A stretch of 64,000 nucleotides of DNA from Craterostigma plantagineum (taxonomy: Eukaryota > Streptophyta > Magnoliopsida > Lamiales > Linderniaceae). Location of the stretch: NCBI GenBank assembly GCA_027422505.1, contig JAPQWV010000337.1, positions 310,001-374,000 of the forward strand. The letters are read 5' to 3'. Of the stretch, positions 56,391 through 64,000 are shown in pieces; positions within the stretch are counted from its first letter, which is position 1, and every line of letters begins with the position of its first letter. The position numbers and the translations under genes are program-made. The notes beneath the pieces were generated by a model, which was not told where the DNA came from, searched no databases, and was given only the letters and a program-made list of their open reading frames with translations.

Positions 56391-57021
56391 GTGGTCAGAG
56401 GCCAGTTCCCATTCCTATAACGTTTATCAACAAGGAAGCTCAAGTATAATATATACAAAAAATTCAAGTTGAATACTTGAACTATGTAAAGTACGAGCAA
56501 CACGAACTCAACTCTTACAAAAATCAAGTCAATAAGGCGAAAATCGAAATGGAAATCAAATGTGAAGCCTCTCAAAGACACAAGACTGGCTAAGGTTTTG
56601 TTCTTTACTCCAACGGACTATAAAAATTATCGAAGTAGACCGACATAAAAAGTTGTCCAACTGTTTGAGTTAGGAGTTTAGCTAGTTGTATATAATTGTG
56701 AGTCTAAGGAGGTTGTATGCCCGTGTGGATAAAATCGAATCTTCTAAGTGAAACCCTCCTTGAGATGAAGAATGTGAGACATATGAGATTAAGTTCCGAA
56801 CTTCCATAAACTAACTCTTTGCATTCATCCAAACACATGCATACACTTCAGTTCACGGTAGAGATCGGCCGATATCTTCCCGTGCTGAAGGCTCACTCTT
56901 TGATGAGTTGCGGTTACAATCTCTAACAAGCTAAATATTGAAAAATATTTAGAGAAGAACCGAATGTTTATTCACTCCCTCTAAACACAGTAAGCGATTC
57001 CAACATTATCACTTTTATATC
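56391..57021. other. Unassigned intergenic sequence
   Basis: No supported gene. Short inverted pieces (CAAGTTGAATACTTGAAC) are visible near 56465. No known repeat recognised. Confidence 0.4.
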
Positions 57022-57423
57022 TGTTGGCCGGAAAGAAAAATATTCGAAGATTGTGTCGCACACACTTTCTTTAAAATAGATTCGCTCCCTCACGTATGTG
57101 CTAGAGGTTTTATCGAGCGCCTATTTCCCAGGATACTTCGAAAACTCGGCGTTCATTTAGCACAAAAACGACACCGACGGCAAACAGAACAAGAACGATA
57201 GCAGAATTTTTTTTATGAATTAGTATTATTTTTTTCTTCTCCTTGTGTTGCTTTTGTTCTAGTCTTAATGAACCTATTTATAGCAAAAAAGTAACTTTTT
57301 TTGTAATTCAATGACTAAACACGTTTGAGGAGTGGTTTAACCCACTCCATCAAACCACTCCAAAAACAAATTTATCCTCATTCAACTAAATTAAAAATTT
57401 AATATAATATAAATTATCTAACA
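57022..57423 (-). repeat. 3' LTR, Tork-like Copia
   Basis: 402 bases, TGTTGGCCGG...TTATCTAACA (plus strand). Confidence 0.9.
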
Positions 57424-57909
57424 ATCCCCCACATGAATGAGAATTGGTTGGTTAATGTTTCTATTCATCTAATGATACTCTGCATAGAGGATAGTATGTT
57501 TACCGTTTGAACTTCCTTCTTGTATGCACGCTTGGTTTACTGCAGTCCAGTAGAACACGATATCTTTGAACTGTCCCGCTTTTCGTGTAAACGAACCCAA
57601 GTACAATACACATAGACCATTTTTTCTCTTGTTCCGTTCTCATGGTTTTGTCCATTACGTCCATGGACACGTCCTAATTCCGCGAGGGTTTCTAAAGAAC
57701 TAAGCCTTTTAGTTCTCCTTTGAAGCAGCCCCACTTCTCCCTAACATAGGTGACTTCTCACGTCGCGAGTATTTTCTATCAATACTCTATGATAGTCATT
57801 AAAGCATCATAATGCTAGCCTTTTCCGTCATCACTGTTTCTTGACAGGAATGAGCGGAGTTATACCCCACAGTGATACCAAGTCCTAAGATTAGGTTGTC
57901 CCTTTGAAC

Positions 57910-60612
57910 CTAGATATTGGGATCTCCAGTCACATATGTAGGGTTTTCCATCTTAGCACTTATATACTTTAAGGCTTTAAGCCCATCCCTTTCGTCCAAC
58001 CTTTCGACTGCATTTCTATTTAACCCTTTGGTTAGCGGATCCGCAATGTTATTCGTATATTTCACATAATCAATCGAGATAGCCCCAGTTGAGAGCAGTT
58101 GTCTAACGGTATTATGCCGACAACGTATGTGTCTCGACTTATCATTATACATAGTACTCTGTGCTCGTCCAATCGCCGATTGACTTCGCAGTATATGCAT
58201 ATAGGCTGCACAGACTTTTCCCATTTTGGGATCCTCTAAGAAATGGCATGGTCATTCAGCTTCTTCTCCACATTTATCAAAGGCAAAGAACTCGGATTCC
58301 ATAGTGGATCTTGCTATAACCGTTTGTTTCGAGGATTTCCACGACACAACAGCTCGAGCGAGTGTAAACACATAGCCGCTTGTGCTCTTAGAATCCTTCA
58401 TGCCGGATATCCAGTTCGCATATGTGTAGCCTTCTAACACAGCCGGATATCGACCATAGTGTAATCCACAGTCTCGAGTATACCGTAAGTATCTCAAAAC
58501 CCGTATTATAGCGGTCCAATGATCCGCACTTGGATTGCTCGTGTACGAACTCAGTTTGCCTATAGCATAAGCAATATCTGGCCTAGTACAACTCATTAGA
58601 TACATCAAGCTTCCGATAATCCGGGAGTATTCTACTTGAGCAATAGCCTCGCCGTGATTTTTCGACAAATGAACGCTTCGATCTAGTGGCGTTCTAGCAA
58701 CACCAGAATCATCTACTCCGAAAAGGAAAGATTTTGCTGGAAGAAACTCATCTACAGACTTTCTATTCGGTTCCAGGTGCACAAAAACCCTCAGGTTGCT
58801 CCATATAGATTTCTTCGTCTAATTCACCGTTTAAGAAAACTGTTTTGACATCCATTTGGTGTACTTCCAAATTTCTTAAGGACGCGATAGCAAGTATCAT
58901 CCTTATCGAATTTATTCTCGTCACAGGAGAATATGTGTCAAAGTAATCTAAGCCTTCGCGTTGCTTGTATCATTTGATAACAAGTCTGGCTTTATACTTT
59001 TCCACAGAGCCGTCTGGTCTCATTTTCCTTTTAAAGATCCATTTTTATCCTAAGGTTTACATCCCTTTGGGAGATCAACTAATTTCCAAGTATAATTCTG
59101 CAAAATAGAATCAATCTCGCTCTTTATGGCTTCTTTCCATAAAGGCCTGTCCACGGAGCTCACTGTCTCGTCATAAGTCAGTGGTTCCTTTTCAAACAAA
59201 TATGTAACGAAGTCGACACCAAAAGATTTCTCTATTCGGACACGTTTGCTTCGTCTCGGTTCAATCTCATGAAGCGTACTAGGAATATCAATTTCTATAT
59301 TATCTCGTTTAGATGTACCGGATCCATCATCAGATTTACAAGGAAATACATTTTCAAAGAAACATAATTCCTCGATTCCATTACCGTGTTCTTGTGTATA
59401 TCCGAATTTTCGAATCATAGACAAGAAACCGATATGCCGTACTACTGAGTGCATATCCTATGAAAATACAGTCCACCGTTTTAGGACCAATTTTCACCGC
59501 TTTAGGCGTAGGTACGGCTACCTTCACCAAACACCCCCACATTCGCAAATGTTGGTATGAAGGCGTCTTTCCTTTCCATAATTCATATGGAGTTTTATTC
59601 AATTTCTTTCGTATCCTATTTAATAGGTAAATACTCGACAAGATAGCTTCGCCACACATATTAGGCGGTAGACCTGAACTCAATAACATCCATTCATCAT
59701 TTCTTTTAATGTGCGATTCTTTCATTCGGCCACTCCGTTTGATTGAGGTGAACACGGGGCAGTCACTTCATGGACGATACCATGTTCCACAGAGAAGCTC
59801 CCAATTGGCGCTTCGTATTCCCTGCCTCGATCACTTCTCAATCTTTTAATTTTCCTGCCGAGTTACGTTTCAACTTCTGTTTTGTAGAGAACGAATTTCT
59901 CTAATACTTCGTCGCTCTTAAGCAAATAAACATAGCAATATTTGGTGCAATCGTCAATAAATGTTACAAAATATTTATTATCACCACGTTTTTGAACGTA
60001 TTTCAAATCACATAAGTCGCTATGAATCAATTCAAGCGGTTCGGTACTTCTTGCTACCGAGGGAAAAGACGATCTCGTCATTTTTGCTTCAACGCAAATT
60101 TCGCATTTATGTTTCGAATTAATTTCGAATGTTGGAATATGGTCCATGTTAATTGATCGACGTATCGATTCAAAATTAACGTGACCTAATCTACCCTGCC
60201 ACAAATTGGAAGATTCAAGCAAGTAAACGTAAGAATGTTTTTCATTCTCATTTACAGTAGTCATTACATTCAGCTTGAACAAACCATCACTGGCGTAGCC
60301 TTTACGTACAAACACACCCGACTTAGACAATATCACTTTGTCGGATTCAATAACAATACGAAAACCAAGCTTGTTCAACAAGAATCCCGAAATTAGATTT
60401 TTCCGTATCTCCAAAACGTACAACACATCTTTCAGCGTTAATAATTTCTCGGAAGTCATTTTGAGCAGCACGCTTCCTTTACCCTCAACAGTAGCTGCAG
60501 CTGAGTTGCCCATGTAGATCTTTTCTCCTTCAACCGGCTCACAGGTAGAGAAAAATCTACTGTTCGTGCATACATGACGTGTAGCATCACCATTCTTGTG
60601 GATTCGACCCAA
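57910..60612 (-). pseudogene. pol: Pol of Tork-like Copia, with RT core deleted
   Basis: Minus-strand order: protease remnant (NGDATRHVCTNSRFFSTCEP, where the family has Asp-Ser-Gly; catalytic site changed), integrase finger (LWQGRLGHVNFESI, CEICVEAKMTRS) and core start (HSDLCDLKYV), a decayed integrase middle, its C-terminal part (GEAILSSIYLLNRI, LRMWGCLVKVAVP), RT N-terminal part ([49 protein letters not shown] ending PEGFCAPG near 58777), then directly the region after the YVDD motif, so the RT catalytic centre is missing. RNase H follows ([29 protein letters not shown]) to 57910. Several stops and shifts. Confidence 0.88.
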
Positions 60613-61591
60613 CCATGTTTACCTGCGAAACGACAGCAACAAGATCTAAATCATTGACACCCTTAGTGATGTCTTTAATCATATTAGCTTCGTTGCTTTG
60701 CTTCGGCGGGCGACAATCCGCCGACTTGTGGCCCAATTTACCACAATTAAAACACTTTCCTTTAACTTTGTGCTTTTGCTTCGAGACACCTCTGGTAGCC
60801 CCGAGCTTCTTTTTGCCCTTATCGACAGTCTTGCCTTTCTCAGAACCATGCTCAAGCATGTTCACTTTAGGCTCGGATGAGTTCGTAACTCTCCGTTCGG
60901 ACCCTCTGTTGTCTTCTTCGATACGAAGTCTAACAATCAGATCCTCCAAAGACATCTCTTTGCCTTTATGCTTTAGATAGTTTTTGAAGTCTTTCCAACC
61001 AAGGCAGCTTTTCAATAATAGCCAAGATTCACTCAAAACAATCCCTTCCGCAAGGATGTCGTGCAAGATCAGTTGAATCTCTTGCACTTGACTGATAACA
61101 GTCTTCAAATCGACCATCATATAATCAAGGAACCGTCCGACAACAAATTTCTTTGTGCCGCCATCCTCTGATTTATATATCAGGTCTAGCGACTCCCATA
61201 ATTCCTTAGCCGTTTCCATCCCACAATATACGTTGTATAAAGTGTCGCCCAACGCGTTGAAGATGTAATTACGACATAAGAAATCGGAGTGCTTCCATGC
61301 GTCCACAGCGGTCACCACCTCCAGAGTCGTTACGTCTTTGGACACCTTGGGCTTGTCCTCCTTCAGTTACGTCGCCAGGTTGAGCGTGGTGAGATAGAAC
61401 AGCATCTTCTGTTGCCATCGTTTGAACGTCGAAGTTGTCCCCTTAAACTTCTCCGGCTTCTCCAAGTGGTTGATCAATACGTTTGGCTTCGCCGCCGTAG
61501 GTATGGCAGTGGGGATAAGAACAGTAGTTGGAAGAACGACATCGTTCCCGGTAGAACCTTGGTTGTTGGGGGAGTCCACGTTGTCTGACAT
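60587..61591 (-). pseudogene. gag: Gag of Tork-like Copia (one in-frame stop)
   Basis: The ATG at 61589-61591 starts MSDNVDSPNNQGSTGNDV. Family motifs follow: NHLEKPEKFKGTTSTFKRW, then TAA at 61367-61369 in the LNLAT context, then in the same frame AWKHSDFLCRNYIFNALGD, FLDYMMVDLKTVISQVQEI, KHKGKEMSLEDLIVRLRIEE, and a CCHC knuckle CFNCGKLGHKSADCRPPKQ. It ends at 60587 out of frame with pol, although Tork elements normally have one gag-pol frame. Confidence 0.9.
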
Positions 61592-61622
61592 CTTCGCGGG
61601 CTCGTCAGATCTATTTTAAGAT

Positions 61623-62028
61623 TGTTGGCCGAAAAGAAAAATATTCGAAGATTGTGTCGCACACAATTTCCTTAAAATACTTCGCTCCCTCATGTATGTG
61701 CTAGAGGTTTTATCGAGCGTCTATTTCCCATGATACTTCGAAAAACTCGGCGTTCGTTTAGCACAAAAATTACACCGACGGCGAACGGAACAAGAACGAT
61801 AGCAGAAACAATGAATTAGTATTATTTTTTTTTCTTTTCCTTGTGTTGTTTTTGTTCTAGCCTTAGTGAACCTATTTATAGCCAAAAATTAAAATAATTT
61901 TTTTGTCTTAATTCAATGAATAAACACGTTTGAGGAGTGGTTTAAACCACTCCATCAAACCACTTCAAAAACCAACTTATCCTCATTCACCTAATTTATA
62001 AAATTAATATAATATAAATTATCTAACT
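61623..62028 (-). repeat. 5' LTR, Tork-like Copia
   Basis: About 406 bases, TGTTGGCCGA...TTATCTAACT. The internal sequence after it has no TGGTATCAGAGC-type primer site; gag starts only 31 bases downstream. Confidence 0.85.
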
Positions 62029-62151
62029 TTCTAAAAGTGTATTTTTCTTTCTTTATCGAACGCCTCGAATTTTTTAAAATGGATTGTCCAAACATTGAAA
62101 GACTTCTCATTTATTTGATAGTTTTTATAAGTTCCATATTACCTGTAGAGA

Positions 62152-62539
62152 GAGATTTGCTATGGTGCCCACCTACCGTGAGTAACCACCGTGAGCACCA
62201 TAAGCAAATCTCTCAATTGTGTGCGTTTTCTCGATTCCCAACGTCGCCAACACCCCCGTAGACCATCACATATCCATTGCCAACCTAAATCGCCCCCTCC
62301 AACACGTTTATTTTTAAGAAAATTATCACCTCGGTATGTCATCCACAAGTGAATAATAAATAATGAATTTTCTTAAAAATTAACGTGTTGGAGAGGGCAA
62401 TTTAGGTTGGTAATGGATATGTGAGGGTCTACGGGGGTGTTGGCGACGTTGGGAATCGAGAAAACGCACACAATTGAGAGATTTGCTTATGGTGCTCACG
62501 GTGGTTGCTCACGGTAGGTGGGCATCATAGCAAATCTCC
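62152..62539. mobile_element. Inverted-repeat MITE, ~388 bp, probably MULE-type
   Basis: GAGATTTGCTATGGTGCCCA on the left pairs with TGGGCATCATAGCAAATCTC on the right, and pairing extends through the GTGAGCACCATAAGCAAATC, TTCTCGATTCCCAACGTCGC and CCTCCAACACGT blocks almost to the centre. Possible 9-base duplication CTGTAGAGA / CTCTAGAGA (62143-62151, 62540-62548) with one mismatch. No ORF. It ends about 625 bases before the receptor kinase ATG. Confidence 0.8.
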
Positions 62540-62548
62540 CTCTAGAGA

Positions 62549-63164
62549 TATGACGAGCTCAGCCAATTAACTCTATTCCTTAGAAACTATATAAGTTACA
62601 TAAGGCAAACGTAATTCCGATGCTTTTTTCCCCTCTCTTTCTCTGGTTGTCCAAACAAACCTTATTCCGATGCTATTCTTTTAAAATTTAATCTTAGTAA
62701 CACTTGCGTGAATCCTACTTCATTCATTCAATGGGATCATAACTTAACTCGGTAACTGCAAACTAGGAAGAGGAGGAGAAGAGAAATAACACATGGCCAC
62801 AGTTTTATTGAGATGTACACACTATTACACAATTCCTTCTTTATTTGTTTCCGTGGAAGCACATGATCATAATTCCAAATCACTCCATTCCACGTATCTC
62901 GATTCTCTCCCCCAGAATGTTTAAGGAGGTTTTTGTGAACTCACAAAAGAGAAGATAATACTATCAAAATCACTTCTTGGAATAATTTCACCCTCAATGC
63001 CCAAGAAAAACAACTATCCTCACAAAATGAAACTCCTTAAGAGAAAGCCCCATCTTCTCCTCGATCGTTAGTTCTATCTCGCGTGCTTTTGCTGATTGAG
63101 AAAGAATAGGAAACAACACTAAAATTGGATTGATTGAGAAAAGAAAAAGGAAAAATTTTGCAGA
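62549..63164 (+). other. Upstream region of the receptor kinase gene
   Basis: No ORF with recognisable domain and no LysM-coding remnant on the plus strand. CTATATAA at 62587 is TATA-like but lies ~575 bases before the ATG; promoter position cannot be fixed. The stop TGA at 63135-63137 closes the coding frame upstream. Confidence 0.5.
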
Positions 63165-64000
63165 ATGATGAGTCAGATTTTGCTGATAACAGCCCTAGTC
63201 AGCTTAGCAGCAAGCGTATTCCTCGGAGCCGTGTTTCTCTACGTTCAATGGAGCAGAAAAACCCAAGAATCTTTCATCCAAAACCAAGGCTTGGAAGCCC
63301 AGCAACTGAACTTGAGCATCAGAACAACAGCCACGAGCAGCGACAAGAAGCTATCCTTCGAAGGATCTCATTACAACTTCGACACAGATCCTACGACGAC
63401 AACGCCCCACAAGCAAACCCTAGACAGCTACACCTTCGAGGATCTCAGCAAAGCCACGGACAACTTCTCCTCCATTAATCTGATAGAAGGTTCCGTCTTC
63501 CACGGCCGTTTAAAGGGGAAGAGCGTAGCCATAAAGAGGACTTCATCAGATTTCATCTCAAGAATCGATTTCATCCTCTTCTACGAAAGGATCCACAGGC
63601 ATCCCTCCATAATGAGGCTCTACGGAACTTGTTCTTCTAGTTCGGCTGATTCCTTCCTAGTCTTCGAATACGCCAAGAACGGCTCATTGAAGGATTGGAT
63701 TCACGGCGGCCTGGCCATCAAGAGCCAATTCATTGCTTCTTGCCAGTGCTTCTTGACTTGGAAGCAGAGGCAGAAGATATGCCTCGACGTTGCAAAAGCA
63801 CTGAAGCACATGCACCATACTTTGACGCCTGGCTATGTCCATAGGCACATAAAGAGCAGAAACGTTTTATTGGACGACGACTTCAGCGCCAAAGTTGGGA
63901 ACTTTGGAATGGCGAACTGCGCCGTCGAAGATGGAGGTGACGATGGGTACTTAGCGCCTGAGTACGTCTCCCAAGGCACTGTTTCGCCGGGAATCGACGT
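63165..64000 (+). CDS. LYK4/LYK5/NFP-like receptor kinase, pseudokinase, no LysM ectodomain seen (3' end beyond window)
   Basis: Open frame from the ATG at 63165 (next codon also ATG) to the window end, 278 codons so far. Residues ~4-27 are a hydrophobic membrane segment (ILLITALVSLAASVFLGAVF). Then a juxtamembrane part and YTFEDLSKATDNFSS, followed by a kinase domain with the LYK4/LYK5/NFP-type LIEGSVFHGRLKGKSVAIKR. The VAIK Lys is present, but the Gly loop is degenerate, the HRD motif reads HRH (VHRHIKSRNVLL), and DFG reads NFG (KVGNFGMAN), so catalysis is unlikely; GYLAPEY is kept. Known relatives are chitin or Nod-factor co-receptors with three LysM domains before the membrane segment; here the frame is closed 28 bases upstream and none is visible. 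Either a truncated paralogue or a missed upstream exon. Confidence 0.85.
   Translation, partial: MMSQILLITALVSLAASVFLGAVFLYVQWSRKTQESFIQNQGLEAQQLNLSIRTTATSSDKKLSFEGSHYNFDTDPTTTTPHKQTLDSYTFEDLSKATDNFSSINLIEGSVFHGRLKGKSVAIKRTSSDFISRIDFILFYERIHRHPSIMRLYGTCSSSSADSFLVFEYAKNGSLKDWIHGGLAIKSQFIASCQCFLTWKQRQKICLDVAKALKHMHHTLTPGYVHRHIKSRNVLLDDDFSAKVGNFGMANCAVEDGGDDGYLAPEYVSQGTVSPGID

Larger units (their letters stand above)
57022..62028 (-). mobile_element. Tork-like Copia retrotransposon, decayed (minus strand)
   Basis: LTRs at 57022-57423 and 61623-62028, both starting TGTTGGCCG on the plus strand. The internal region encodes gag and pol in Copia order with Tork-type motifs. A purine tract (TGGGGGAT on the minus strand) adjoins the 3' LTR. 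The LTRs differ at clearly more sites than those of the Sireviruses, and the right LTR ends CT instead of CA. No target duplication was found (flanks ATATC and TTCTA). A central part of RT is deleted. Old, inactive. Confidence 0.9.

Noticed and set aside
63134..63478. 114-codon ORF starting MRKEKGKILQ
   Set aside because: Overlaps the receptor kinase in another frame; the kinase frame has domain motifs and runs to the window end.

Overview
The window is nuclear DNA of a flowering plant, very probably a eudicot. The evidence is Sirevirus-type and Tork-type Copia retrotransposons, MULE transposons carrying plant mobile domain (PMD) genes, hAT elements, GT-AG introns in the MULE genes, and one LysM-type receptor-like kinase gene at the right end. 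Species cannot be read from it. Almost everything is transposable-element (TE) sequence in layers; only the last ~835 bases look like a host gene.

Left part (1-4831): an unassigned AT-rich flank, a minus-strand fragment of a Ty3-like LTR element (LTR, primer binding site, start of gag), a 3' LINE fragment, and an inverted-repeat region made of TTGGTATAATA-like units.

Sirevirus nest (4832-32984): a plus-strand Sirevirus-like Copia element with ~300 bp LTRs and a perfect CACCT target duplication. Its env-like gene is split by a second, minus-strand Sirevirus-like element (16698-30976, target duplication CACTC). Both have the order gag, linker ORF, pol, GCGAA-rich non-coding tract with repeated polypurine tracts, large env-like ORF. 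The inner pol is essentially open (1,106 codons); the outer coding regions carry many frameshifts and stops. The nest lies in or next to an older, deleted minus-strand Copia element whose gag start, primer site and LTR remain at 33100-33987.

Middle part (33988-48512): AT-rich, GGTAC/GGTATAATA-rich DNA hit by several DNA transposons that can be delimited by target duplications: a 231 bp hAT MITE, a 355 bp MULE-type MITE, a foldback element with ~21 bp periodic arms, an almost intact 3.1 kb hAT element, and a 4.5 kb MULE with a transposase gene facing a PMD gene.

Right part (48513-64000): a second, diverged MULE with the same transposase/PMD architecture, its PMD gene split by a 663 bp hAT MITE; a second copy of the foldback family split by an 832 bp hAT MITE; a decayed minus-strand Tork-like Copia element (57022-62028); a ~390 bp inverted-repeat MITE; and the start of a LYK4/LYK5/NFP-like receptor kinase that has a membrane segment and a kinase domain with pseudokinase signatures but no LysM ectodomain in view. 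The gene continues past the window.
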